A stretch of 64,000 bases of DNA from JABMNT01 sp048262655 (GTDB lineage Bacteria; Pseudomonadota; Alphaproteobacteria; Rhodospirillales; Casp-alpha2). Each line of letters begins with the position of its first letter. Positions within the stretch are counted from its first letter, which is position 1. The stretch is from the NCBI GenBank assembly GCA_048262655.1, contig JBLXEY010000009.1, forward strand, positions 62,001 through 126,000. The letters are read 5' to 3'. The position numbers and the translations under genes are program-made. Below the pieces are notes generated by a model. That model was not told the DNA's origin and did not search any database. It saw only the letters and a list, made by a program, of their open reading frames with translations. Shown one piece after another: positions 8,967 to 17,077 of this stretch.

Positions 8967-9857
8967 ATGCCCCAGAGCACAACGACGATGACGGCACCAA
9001 AATGGGTGGCTTTAATGCCCCCCGTTTTCGTCTTGTTGTGGAGCACGGGTTTCATTGGCAGTAAATATGGTATGCCTTACGCCGAACCTTTCACCTTTTT
9101 GGCGTTAAGGTTTGGTATTGCAGCTGTGGCGATGACTGCTATCGCTGTTATCGGGCGTGCGCCTTGGCCCAGAACGTTTACTGAATATCGGGATGCTATT
9201 GTCGTTGGACTGTTGTTACACGGGGTTTACCTGGGCGGGGTGTTTCTTGGTATATCTTTAGGCACAGGTGCCGGCATATCAGCCGTAATAACCGGCTTGC
9301 AACCCTTATTGACCGCTGCCCTTGCCATCCCTTTTTTAGGTGAGCGCATATCACGCGTCCAAACGGTGGGACTTCTTATCGGCTTTAGTGGATTGGTTCT
9401 TGTTGTTTGGACAGGACAGGGAACAGGCCCCTGGGGCGGTATTGTCGCCTGCCTTTCTGCCTTGTTGGCGATTACCGTATCGACGCTGTACCAAAAACGG
9501 TTTGCCGCAAAACGCGATTTGAGAACGTCCAGTGCCGTCCAGCTATTTGCTGCATTCTTGCTTCTCACATCGGCCGCGTTTTTCTTTGAAACCCGCGTCG
9601 TTACTTGGAGCCCTGAATTTACAATCGCCCTGCTTTGGCTCGCGCTTCCCATGTCCGTCGGCACGTTCTCGCTCCTCAACATAATGATCCGTTGGGGAGC
9701 GGTTGCCAAAGTTACCAGCCTGTTCTATCTGGTTCCTCCCGTTGTTGTCCTGGAAAGCTGGTTTCTGTTTGGTGAAACCCTTAATTTACGCCAAGGCGCA
9801 GGTATGGTATTTGCAGCATTAGGGGTTGCCCTTGTTGCGTCAACAAGGAGAAAATAG
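8967..9857 (+). CDS. EamA/DMT family transporter
   Basis: This 296-residue protein has about ten transmembrane helices in two EamA repeats. FVLLWSTGFIGSKYGMPYAEP at the start and FLGERISRVQTVGLLIGFSGLVLV at mid-length are typical of the family. A possible role is export of amino acids or other metabolites; the substrate is not evident. AGGA stands about 8 bases before the ATG. It is divergent from the DUF2125 gene, with about 90 bp for both promoters. Confidence 0.85.
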   Translation: MPQSTTTMTAPKWVALMPPVFVLLWSTGFIGSKYGMPYAEPFTFLALRFGIAAVAMTAIAVIGRAPWPRTFTEYRDAIVVGLLLHGVYLGGVFLGISLGTGAGISAVITGLQPLLTAALAIPFLGERISRVQTVGLLIGFSGLVLVVWTGQGTGPWGGIVACLSALLAITVSTLYQKRFAAKRDLRTSSAVQLFAAFLLLTSAAFFFETRVVTWSPEFTIALLWLALPMSVGTFSLLNIMIRWGAVAKVTSLFYLVPPVVVLESWFLFGETLNLRQGAGMVFAALGVALVASTRRK

Positions 9858-9865
9858 GTTACCTT

Positions 9866-10420
9866 ATGAACGAAATTCCTGAAGGCGACATTTGGGTTTA
9901 TGCCTACGGCTCACTAATGTGGCAGCCGAACTTTTCTTTTCTCGAAAAACGACACGCTCGGCTGCATGGGTATCATCGCGCCCTGTGTATTTATTCCGTT
10001 GAGTACCGAGGTACCCGTGAAAAACCCGGACTTGTCTTTGGTCTTAATGAAGGCGGCTCCTGCCAAGGGATGGCCTTTAAAGTCAGTGAAACTGAAGCTG
10101 AAGCCGTCATTGCCTATTTACATGAACGTGAGATGATCACGGGCGTCTACATGCCCCGGTGGCATCAGATCGACTTGTGTGGGAACGACGGCAACGAAAC
10201 CGACCAAGTTCAGGCCTATATTTTTGTTGCTGATCCGACCCACAGCCAATACACGGGAACACTAAACGATGAGGAAACTGTGCGGCTGGTCAAACAAGGC
10301 CACGGCAAGTCTGGCCCTTGCATCGACTACCTGCAAAACACATTGGATCATCTGAATGATCTGGGGATACAGGACCCTGATCTGGCCCGCATCGCCAGGA
10401 TGGCCGGGGAGACGGGATAA
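9866..10420 (+). CDS. Glutathione-specific gamma-glutamylcyclotransferase (ChaC-like)
   Basis: The 184-residue protein has the ChaC signature: YGSLMW at residues 14-19 binding the gamma-glutamyl group, and a catalytic-type glutamate in YLHERE (near residue 89). ChaC proteins cleave glutathione to 5-oxoproline and Cys-Gly in the cytoplasm. Length and motifs fit the bacterial family. It lies 8 bp after the EamA gene and 6 bp before the cyclase gene, so the three may form one transcript. Confidence 0.88.
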   Translation: MNEIPEGDIWVYAYGSLMWQPNFSFLEKRHARLHGYHRALCIYSVEYRGTREKPGLVFGLNEGGSCQGMAFKVSETEAEAVIAYLHEREMITGVYMPRWHQIDLCGNDGNETDQVQAYIFVADPTHSQYTGTLNDEETVRLVKQGHGKSGPCIDYLQNTLDHLNDLGIQDPDLARIARMAGETG

Positions 10421-10426
10421 AGAGGA

Positions 10427-10978
10427 ATGAGCGCTCTGTCATCAATGCACGACTTGGTTGCGAGAGCATCCCAACCGATTGAACAATCCCTCGTCGTCGG
10501 CTTTTATGATTTGACCGCTTATATGCAGTGGTCAAAACAACAGAGTCCTCTAACTGTTTTGAACTACCTTGATCGTTTTTTCGAACAGACCGGAGCCATC
10601 ATTTCGAAAAAAGGAGGGCTGTTCGTTAAGACAATCGGAGATGCCGGGCTATTTGTATTTCCAGGTGACACAGATGCTCACATTGAACAAGCCGTTCAGA
10701 ATATGCAGGCGTTTCGGCGACAAACCAATCAATGGCTTGCGCGCGAAACCGACCAAATGGACGTCACGGTGCAAATGGGTTGGGGAACCGTCGCCTGCGG
10801 GCCCGTTGGCGTTAAGGACGACAAAAAATTCGATGTCTATGGAGAGACAGTCAATCGTGTAGCCCTTTTAAAACCACGCCAATTTTGCATCACAAATAAA
10901 CTTCACGCAAAACTATCAACCCCAACCGGTCAACAGTTCCAGCACTTAGATGACGGAAGTTGGGAACTCCGTTCCTAG
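10427..10978 (+). CDS. Stand-alone class III nucleotidyl cyclase homology domain
   Basis: The 183 residues are essentially one adenylate/guanylate cyclase catalytic domain without sensor or membrane parts. Both metal aspartates are present (D28 in FYDLTAY, D72 in KTIGDAG), as are the purine-reading lysine (K68) and aspartate (D136 in KFDVYGE). N143 is present, but the position four residues later, normally the transition-state arginine, is L147; an arginine sits at 144 instead. Activity is therefore uncertain. Purine-site residues suggest ATP rather than GTP. The GAGGA sequence directly abuts the ATG, which is unusual, and ATG 10445 is an alternative start. The stop shares CTAG with nrdJ on the other strand. 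Confidence 0.8.
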   Translation: MSALSSMHDLVARASQPIEQSLVVGFYDLTAYMQWSKQQSPLTVLNYLDRFFEQTGAIISKKGGLFVKTIGDAGLFVFPGDTDAHIEQAVQNMQAFRRQTNQWLARETDQMDVTVQMGWGTVACGPVGVKDDKKFDVYGETVNRVALLKPRQFCITNKLHAKLSTPTGQQFQHLDDGSWELRS

Positions 10979-13353
10979 CCACACTTCGAATAACCGCAGG
11001 ACGTGCAGGTGTCGCACCCTTCCTGACGCATCAGGGCCAGCTGCGCACACTTTGGGCACTGACGGAAAGGCGATGGTGCCTTGGTGTTTTCTTCACCTGA
11101 CCTTCGGCCTTCATCCTGATAAGTTTGTTGAGGCGATGACATATTGACCACGGCAACATCACTTTGTGGTCCGGTGTTTAACTCACCGCGCGGAGATAAA
11201 AACCCAACCTCTATCATATGCCGTTCGATGACTTCACCAATTGCAGCAAGCAAAGACGGCACATAACGTCCGCGCATCCATTGACCGCCGCGCGGATCAA
11301 AGACCGCTTTCAATTCTTCAACAACAAAAGACACGTCACCACCGCGACGGAAGACCGCAGAAATCATTCGGGTCAATGCAACCGTCCAGGCGTAATGCTC
11401 CATATTTTTTGAATTAATGAAAATCTCAAATGGGCGGATACGACCGGCATCATCCAAGATATCATTCATGGTGATATACATGGCATGGTCGCTTTCAGGC
11501 CACTGCAACTTATAGGTTTTTCCTGGCAATTCACCGGGCCGGTCCAGGGGTTTGAACATTTGAACGACAGCACCGGAATCACCTGCATCTTGTGGCATAT
11601 TCGTTTTATTCGGTTCCTCGAGTGGAAGCTCAGGTTCTGCAGAAGGTGCAGTATCCTTGGGTTTAATTTCAAGAACCGATCCGGTTACATCATTAGGCCG
11701 ATAGGTCGTACATCCCTTACAGCCCAGTTCATAGGCCTGCATGTATACGTCTTTGAAATCATCAAAGGATATCTGTTCAGGAACGTTGATGGTTTTTGAA
11801 ATCGAACTGTCGATATATTTCTGGACGGCAGATTGCATAACCAGATGATCGTTCGGACTCAGCTGTTGAGAATCGACAAAAGCATCCGGTAACGGAGCCG
11901 CTTCACCAAACATCAACCGGTGCAATCGATACGCATAGTCCGTGACATCTTCTTCCCGGCGCGTTCCGTCCGGCATAAGGACATGGCGGGTATATTTAAA
12001 ACTGAAGACAGGTTCCAATCCGGATGAAACGTTATCTGCAAATAATGAGATCGTGCCAGTTGGCGCAATTGAAGTTAACAAGGCATTGCGAATTCCGTGC
12101 TGGGCGATGGCATTTTTAACGTCCATATCCAGCGCCTGTATGCTTTCGCTCTTCATATATTTTTCGGCATCGAAGAGTGGAAAAGCGCCTTTTTCCTTGG
12201 CCAATTCAACAGACGCCAAATAGGCAGCTCTGGAAAGCGCCCGCATCCATGTCTCTGTTAACTGAACGGCTTTCGCCCCGCCGTAACGTGCACCGCACAT
12301 AATCAATGCGTCTGCCAACCCTGTCACACCTAAACCGATCCTCCGCTTGGCAACAGCCTCGTGGCGTTGCTCCTCCAGTGGAAAGTTCGAAACATCAACG
12401 ACGTTGTCCATCATCCGGACCGCCGTTGAAACCAGGCTCGTGAGTTCATCCAGATCCAATGATGCATCATCGGTAAACGGATCATTGATCAACCGGGCAA
12501 GATTGACAGATCCGAGCAAACAGGCCCCGTATGGGGGGAGAGGCTGCTCTCCGCAGGGGTTCGTCGCTTGTATCGTCTCGCAATAATGGAGATTATTTTT
12601 CTGATTGATGCGATCAATAAAAATCACGCCTGGTTCCGCGTAGGCGTAGGTTGCCTGCATAATCTCGTCCCAAATTTCACGGGCAGGCAAACTCTTGTAG
12701 GTCTGACCATCGAATTGCAGTTCCCAGGCCGCATCTTCTTTGACCGCTTGCATAAACGCATCGGTTACCAGGACAGATAAATTAAACATCCGCAACCGTC
12801 CGGGTTCACGTTTCGCCTTGATGAAATCAAGGACGTCGGGATGATCACACCGGAGCACCGCCATCATCGCACCACGCCGTGAGCCGGCGCTCATAATGGT
12901 CCGGCACATGGCATCCCAGACATCCATGAACGACAGGGGGCCTGAGGCATCTGCTCCAACGCCTTTTACGGCAGCCCCTTTCGGGCGGATTGTTGAAAAG
13001 TCGTATCCAATTCCACCGCCCTGCTGCATGGTCAGGGCCGCTTCTTTCAAGCCGTCAAAGATACCGCCGATATCATCGGGTACGGTTCCCATCACAAAAC
13101 AGTTAAACAAGGTTACCGAACGATTGGCCCCGGCACCCGACAGAATACGCCCGGCGGGCAGGAAGCGAAAATCTTCCATGGCTTCATAAAAGCGCTGCTC
13201 CCAATGGGCTTGATCGTCTTCATTGGCAGCTAGAGCTTTCGCCACCCGACGCCAGGAATCAGGAATCGATTTATCGACCGCCTTGCCGTCTGCTGATTTC
13301 AAACGGTATTTCATATCCCAAATCTGCTGTGAAATGGGGGAAACCTGGGCCAT
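10975..13353 (-). CDS. nrdJ: Adenosylcobalamin-dependent (class II) ribonucleotide reductase
   Basis: This 792-residue enzyme reduces ribonucleotides to deoxyribonucleotides using a B12-derived thiyl radical, without oxygen or an NrdB subunit. Seen in the sequence are the substrate-site segment TNPCGEQPLPPYGACLLGSV, the finger-loop region, APTGTISLFADNVSSGLEPV, and a C-terminal cysteine cluster (CPKC...CDTCTSCGYSKC) that probably binds zinc and relays reducing power. AGGAGAG precedes the ATG. I see no cobalamin riboswitch or clear NrdR boxes in the 228-bp upstream gap. The 3' end overlaps the cyclase gene by four bases, in convergent orientation. Confidence 0.93.
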   Translation of the reverse strand: MAQVSPISQQIWDMKYRLKSADGKAVDKSIPDSWRRVAKALAANEDDQAHWEQRFYEAMEDFRFLPAGRILSGAGANRSVTLFNCFVMGTVPDDIGGIFDGLKEAALTMQQGGGIGYDFSTIRPKGAAVKGVGADASGPLSFMDVWDAMCRTIMSAGSRRGAMMAVLRCDHPDVLDFIKAKREPGRLRMFNLSVLVTDAFMQAVKEDAAWELQFDGQTYKSLPAREIWDEIMQATYAYAEPGVIFIDRINQKNNLHYCETIQATNPCGEQPLPPYGACLLGSVNLARLINDPFTDDASLDLDELTSLVSTAVRMMDNVVDVSNFPLEEQRHEAVAKRRIGLGVTGLADALIMCGARYGGAKAVQLTETWMRALSRAAYLASVELAKEKGAFPLFDAEKYMKSESIQALDMDVKNAIAQHGIRNALLTSIAPTGTISLFADNVSSGLEPVFSFKYTRHVLMPDGTRREEDVTDYAYRLHRLMFGEAAPLPDAFVDSQQLSPNDHLVMQSAVQKYIDSSISKTINVPEQISFDDFKDVYMQAYELGCKGCTTYRPNDVTGSVLEIKPKDTAPSAEPELPLEEPNKTNMPQDAGDSGAVVQMFKPLDRPGELPGKTYKLQWPESDHAMYITMNDILDDAGRIRPFEIFINSKNMEHYAWTVALTRMISAVFRRGGDVSFVVEELKAVFDPRGGQWMRGRYVPSLLAAIGEVIERHMIEVGFLSPRGELNTGPQSDVAVVNMSSPQQTYQDEGRRSGEENTKAPSPFRQCPKCAQLALMRQEGCDTCTSCGYSKCG

Positions 13354-13581
13354 TCAATCTCTCCTGAGCGCTAACTGTTCAAATACAATGCAAATGCACT
13401 GTCGCCAATCTAGGCCGCTCTACGTTTTGTATAAAGGAAATGTTCCTGATATGTTTCCACATTTTATGCTCAAAAATCAAGCTTAAAAGATCTTGTCCGC
13501 CCCAAGACTTAGCTTCTTTATCCCTACTATTCACAGGCTGGGGACAGATTAATAAAGCGGTTCCGAATATCGCGCTACAGA

Positions 13582-14346
13582 TTACGGGGTTTGTTCCGGG
13601 TGCACCAAAGCTGCGCGTGTTTCCGGATAACTGGCAATTCCTTCGGCGACCAAACGATCTGTTGCCGCCTCAATCTCAGACTCCAACTTTTCCATAAAAG
13701 CCCGTCGTTTCAAGCCGGGTTCAATCGGCGGCATGAATTCGACAATTATGGTGCCCGGGCGTTTAATGACACTTCGTCGCCCCCAAAACAGTCCCGAATT
13801 TACAGCAACCGGGATAACCGGCGTCTCTGCGGCTCCGTACATGGCCGCAATGCCGGGATGATATTGTAGCTTACTCCCCGGGGCACTTCGGGTCCCTTCC
13901 GGAAAAATGATAACATTATACCCACGCTTCAACCGGTCTTTTGTATCCGCGATCAATTGCTTCAATGCCGACGCCCCCCCACTTCGGTCGACTGAAATGG
14001 CCCCATACTTATTCGCGGCCATTCCCCAAAATGGAATTCGGTGCAGCTCTTTTTTTAAGACATAGCTTGGGTTGCTAAAAATCATAAAATAAATAAACGT
14101 ATCCCAAGCTGACTGGTGTTTTGCAGCATATATGGCCGGTGTTTCGCTAATATACGAACGACCTCTGACCTCAAACTTTAAACCGACCATTACATCGAGC
14201 ACCCAACACAGGGTTTTTGACCAATTGAACACCACCCAATGCAATCCGGGCCGCGGAAATAACGTACACAGCGCCATGACTGCGAGCGACAATCCGGTAA
14301 AGAAAATAAAAAATCCAGTGAACAACAGCGATTTTATCAATAACAT
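13582..14346 (-). CDS. plsC: 1-acyl-sn-glycerol-3-phosphate acyltransferase
   Basis: This 254-residue PlsC family enzyme acylates lysophosphatidic acid to phosphatidic acid at the inner membrane. It has an N-terminal hydrophobic helix, the HX4D catalytic box (HQSAWD), a YGAISVDR segment and the phosphate-binding FPEGTRSAP motif. The ATG follows the ydcF stop with no gap (TAG|ATG), so translation is coupled. It ends the ftsE-ftsX-ydcF-plsC operon, which links phospholipid synthesis with cell-envelope functions. Confidence 0.92.
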   Translation of the reverse strand: MLLIKSLLFTGFFIFFTGLSLAVMALCTLFPRPGLHWVVFNWSKTLCWVLDVMVGLKFEVRGRSYISETPAIYAAKHQSAWDTFIYFMIFSNPSYVLKKELHRIPFWGMAANKYGAISVDRSGGASALKQLIADTKDRLKRGYNVIIFPEGTRSAPGSKLQYHPGIAAMYGAAETPVIPVAVNSGLFWGRRSVIKRPGTIIVEFMPPIEPGLKRRAFMEKLESEIEAATDRLVAEGIASYPETRAALVHPEQTP

Positions 14347-15009
14347 CTAAGATTTACCTGACATCCAATTCATGGCCTCGTCCAGTCCGTTCCAGTTCGC
14401 CATTAAGGTCGCAAATTTTTGGCGAACCCAGGCCAAAAGAAATTTGTTATATTCGCCGATGATCAGCGACGCTGTCCCTGGATACATCCACCATTGGCCT
14501 TGCTTAACATGTTCCGGGAAAACCGGATGGGCGATAATTGTGACATGTGGAATGAGATAGCGGAATTCCAGCATGCTTCGCGGCATATGATATGCTGCGG
14601 TCACCAAACGCAATGAATGAATGTTTCGCAACGCGACCCAATCGGCAGTCTCGGTCGCGTTTTCATGGGTATCAATTGCATTACCAATTTCAATCCGGGA
14701 ACTCAGCGCCAATGATCTCTGGTTTGAGAGTTTTAACAGATGCCGCACCTCATTTCCTTTGTACACTCCTGAAATAAAGAGCTTCGCATCAGGGTCCTGC
14801 GTGAGCAAATCCAATCCTGCGTCAAGCCTGCCACTCCCCCCTGTGAGGACAACAATGGCCTCAGTTTTCGTTGTCGGGTCTTCCAACTGCGCAGGGATCA
14901 CGCCGTCAAACTTGATCAAACCGATGACCCAGACCCCGAAGATCGCAAAGAACACCAGAAAGAGATTACCTAGAAACACGACCCGGTTTTTTTTGTAACG
15001 ACGCAGCAT
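14347..15009 (-). CDS. YdcF family (DUF218) protein
   Basis: This 220-residue protein has an N-terminal transmembrane helix (residues 10-30) and a DUF218/YdcF domain. Typical segments are AIVVLTGGSGRLDAGLDLL, LFISGVYKGNEV, then ATETADW and VTAAYHMPRSMLEF. Relatives include SanA and ElyC, which are linked to envelope integrity; the biochemical activity is not established. It starts 7 bp after ftsX and ends directly at plsC. Confidence 0.88.
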   Translation of the reverse strand: MLRRYKKNRVVFLGNLFLVFFAIFGVWVIGLIKFDGVIPAQLEDPTTKTEAIVVLTGGSGRLDAGLDLLTQDPDAKLFISGVYKGNEVRHLLKLSNQRSLALSSRIEIGNAIDTHENATETADWVALRNIHSLRLVTAAYHMPRSMLEFRYLIPHVTIIAHPVFPEHVKQGQWWMYPGTASLIIGEYNKFLLAWVRQKFATLMANWNGLDEAMNWMSGKS

Positions 15010-15016
15010 AACAACC

Positions 15017-15913
15017 CTATAACATGCGCCTTAGTGAACGCAGAACTGTCATCCGAGCCGTGGTCATTGCAATTAATGCCACACCAACCGGTAAAACACC
15101 GACGATCCCCCAATGATAAGGGGCCAAATGCAAACTCGGCACGAGGAAACCATCCATGCGCCCAATCAAATACCCGATTCCGGCCAGTGTTGGCACACCG
15201 AGCACCAAGCCAAGCAAACCTCCCGTCAACCCAAGTCCGAGAGCCCGGCGTGCAAACTGTTGAGCAATATAGGCATCCTGCGCGCCAATCAGGTGCAGGA
15301 CTTCAATTGCTTCGCGATGAATAGCCAAACCGGTTCGCGTCGTGAAAATGACCGTGCCAACCGTCGCAAATGCGATAAAGATTAATACCAGTGTCGCCAA
15401 TGTTTGTACCGTGCGAATCAGACTAACCAGACGCTCCAACCACACACGGTGATCGTCAACACTACTCCCCGGGACTTTAGCAGCCAGCCGTTCCGTTAGT
15501 TGAGCTGCGTCGAGTTCTTCACCCGAATGTAACTCGACGTCGATTAATCTGGGAAGCGGCAGTTCCTGAGAGTTGGTCACACCGCCTAACCAAGGTTCCA
15601 GTAACTGCAGAACACGATTATCAGACATCACCTCATAACGATCAATTGCTTTGGTTGACGCCAATATGTTCAGTGCAGCGCGCAGCCTAATGTCATCTTC
15701 CGAAGCATCTTCGGAGGGCGCAATCTGAACCGTTAGCGTTCCCGTAACCCCTTGGTCCCAGCGTTCCGCCACCTTGTTCAGCATCAACATACCGGCCATC
15801 GCCAGTACCGCCAGAAAGACCATAAACGCGATAAGCCATGGCAGGAACTGGCTATGAGCATCCCGGTCCAGCGGCAAATCAGAGCGGCGAAGTAATAATT
15901 TAAACATCGACAT
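15017..15913 (-). CDS. ftsX: Cell division protein FtsX (ABC permease)
   Basis: The 298-residue permease has the FtsX plan: a cytoplasmic N-terminus, one helix (FLPWLIAFMVFLAVLAMAGML), a large periplasmic domain (about residues 50-165) and three C-terminal helices. FtsEX couples ATP hydrolysis to activation of septal peptidoglycan hydrolases. Its ATG overlaps the ftsE stop by one base (TAATG), so the two subunits are translationally coupled. Confidence 0.92.
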   Translation of the reverse strand: MSMFKLLLRRSDLPLDRDAHSQFLPWLIAFMVFLAVLAMAGMLMLNKVAERWDQGVTGTLTVQIAPSEDASEDDIRLRAALNILASTKAIDRYEVMSDNRVLQLLEPWLGGVTNSQELPLPRLIDVELHSGEELDAAQLTERLAAKVPGSSVDDHRVWLERLVSLIRTVQTLATLVLIFIAFATVGTVIFTTRTGLAIHREAIEVLHLIGAQDAYIAQQFARRALGLGLTGGLLGLVLGVPTLAGIGYLIGRMDGFLVPSLHLAPYHWGIVGVLPVGVALIAMTTARMTVLRSLRRML

Positions 15914-16761
15914 TATAAATATTTTTCCAGACTGGATGGGTCACCAAAGGTTTCGTCTTCGTCTGGAAAGTCGCCAAATGGGTCGGCAGCTGCGGCCGCT
16001 TCCGCTATTGCCAGTGCGTCTTTTTCACCATCAGACATTAACGTATCCGCATCCGAAACTGGATCTTCGACAGGCCGCGGCGGTTTAACCGTCAAGAAGC
16101 CCTCATCAAGCAGCAAGCGTCCGTGTCCCAATCGTTCGACAACCTGCATATTATGCGTAGCGATGACGACGGTTGTCCCCAATCGATTTAGTTCCTCGAA
16201 CAAATGCATGAGGCGAAACCCCATAACGTCGTCGACATTGCCTGTCGGCTCATCGGCCAGCAACAGGCGCGGTCGCGCAATGATTGCACGTGCGATCGAA
16301 ACCCGCTGCTGCTGCCCGCCAGACAAAGTCGGAGGGCGGGCTTGCATATGCGATTCCAGACCAACCCAGGCCAACAGCTCGGTCACATGTTTCTTAACCA
16401 GTGTTTCTTTTATTCCCGAAACCCGAAGTGGCAGTGCAACGTTGTCATATGCGGATAAATGATTGAGCAGGCGAAATTCCTGAAAAACAACTCCGACCCG
16501 TCGCCGCAACGATGGCAATTTAGCCCGAGGTGTCACTGCGATATCGTTGCCAAATAGAGAAATCAAGCCACGCGAAGGTTTCAAAGCCAGATAAATCAGC
16601 TTCAGGAGCGATGATTTTCCGGCACCACTTTCACCAATTAAAAAATGAAATGAGCCTTTCGGAAGGGCAAAATTCACATCTCGCAACACTTCCGGGCCTA
16701 AGCCGTAGCGCAAACCCACGTTTTCAAAACGAACGATTGCGTCGTCAGATGCTGCTTCCAC
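15913..16761 (-). CDS. ftsE: Cell division ATP-binding protein FtsE
   Basis: This ABC ATPase of 282 residues has Walker A GESGAGKSS (43-51), signature LSGGQQQR, Walker B LLLADEPTGNVDD and the H-loop IATHN. Canonical FtsE is about 220-230 residues. Here an acidic, Ala/Asp/Glu-rich tail of about 55 residues is added (EAAAAADPFGDFPDEDE), probably disordered. The start codon is GTG with GAGG 5 bases before it. The first 10 residues are poorly conserved. Divergent from the zinc-ribbon gene. Confidence 0.92.
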   Translation of the reverse strand: MEAASDDAIVRFENVGLRYGLGPEVLRDVNFALPKGSFHFLIGESGAGKSSLLKLIYLALKPSRGLISLFGNDIAVTPRAKLPSLRRRVGVVFQEFRLLNHLSAYDNVALPLRVSGIKETLVKKHVTELLAWVGLESHMQARPPTLSGGQQQRVSIARAIIARPRLLLADEPTGNVDDVMGFRLMHLFEELNRLGTTVVIATHNMQVVERLGHGRLLLDEGFLTVKPPRPVEDPVSDADTLMSDGEKDALAIAEAAAAADPFGDFPDEDETFGDPSSLEKYL

Positions 16762-17077
16762 TTACCTCGCACTCCTGATCGGCGGTTTCTTGTTGGCGTG
16801 AGAATGACATGACATCTCGTCGTCGTCCAGTGCACGCCCGATTCGCTATTCTAGAGACAATTCACGCGATAATTTGTTCAGCAAACTCCGACCTGAACAC
16901 ACCTTGACCCGATTAGAGCCAGCCATAATCGCCGGATTTGTGTTCAACTGTATGTTTTTACTTCATATATTGTTAATTACGTGCAATCTATAACCGGATG
17001 GGTGATCTCGGTGGATCACTTGCGCTCGTTCGTTGAAGACCGTATAAATGTTGTAACACTAACATGGCCTACCGTGT
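16762..17077. other. 316-bp divergent gap between ftsE and the zinc-ribbon gene
   Basis: No convincing coding frame is present, and the short frame 16981-17163 has no family resemblance. The stretch must hold the ftsE promoter on the minus strand, where I could not single out a good candidate, and the zinc-ribbon gene promoter on the plus strand, listed separately. The part 16940-16980 is AT-rich. Confidence 0.6.
17020..17048 (+). promoter_or_regulatory. Putative sigma-70 promoter of the zinc-ribbon gene
   Basis: TTGCGC at 17020-17025 and TATAAA at 17043-17048 are separated by exactly 17 bases. The expected transcript start, about 17055, lies about 23 bases before the ATG at 17078. This is a pattern match only. 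Confidence 0.4.

Noticed and set aside
13354..13581. Possible cobalamin riboswitch or NrdR boxes upstream of nrdJ
   Set aside because: I looked for a B12 box and for paired NrdR palindromes and found only AT-rich sequence without a convincing match.
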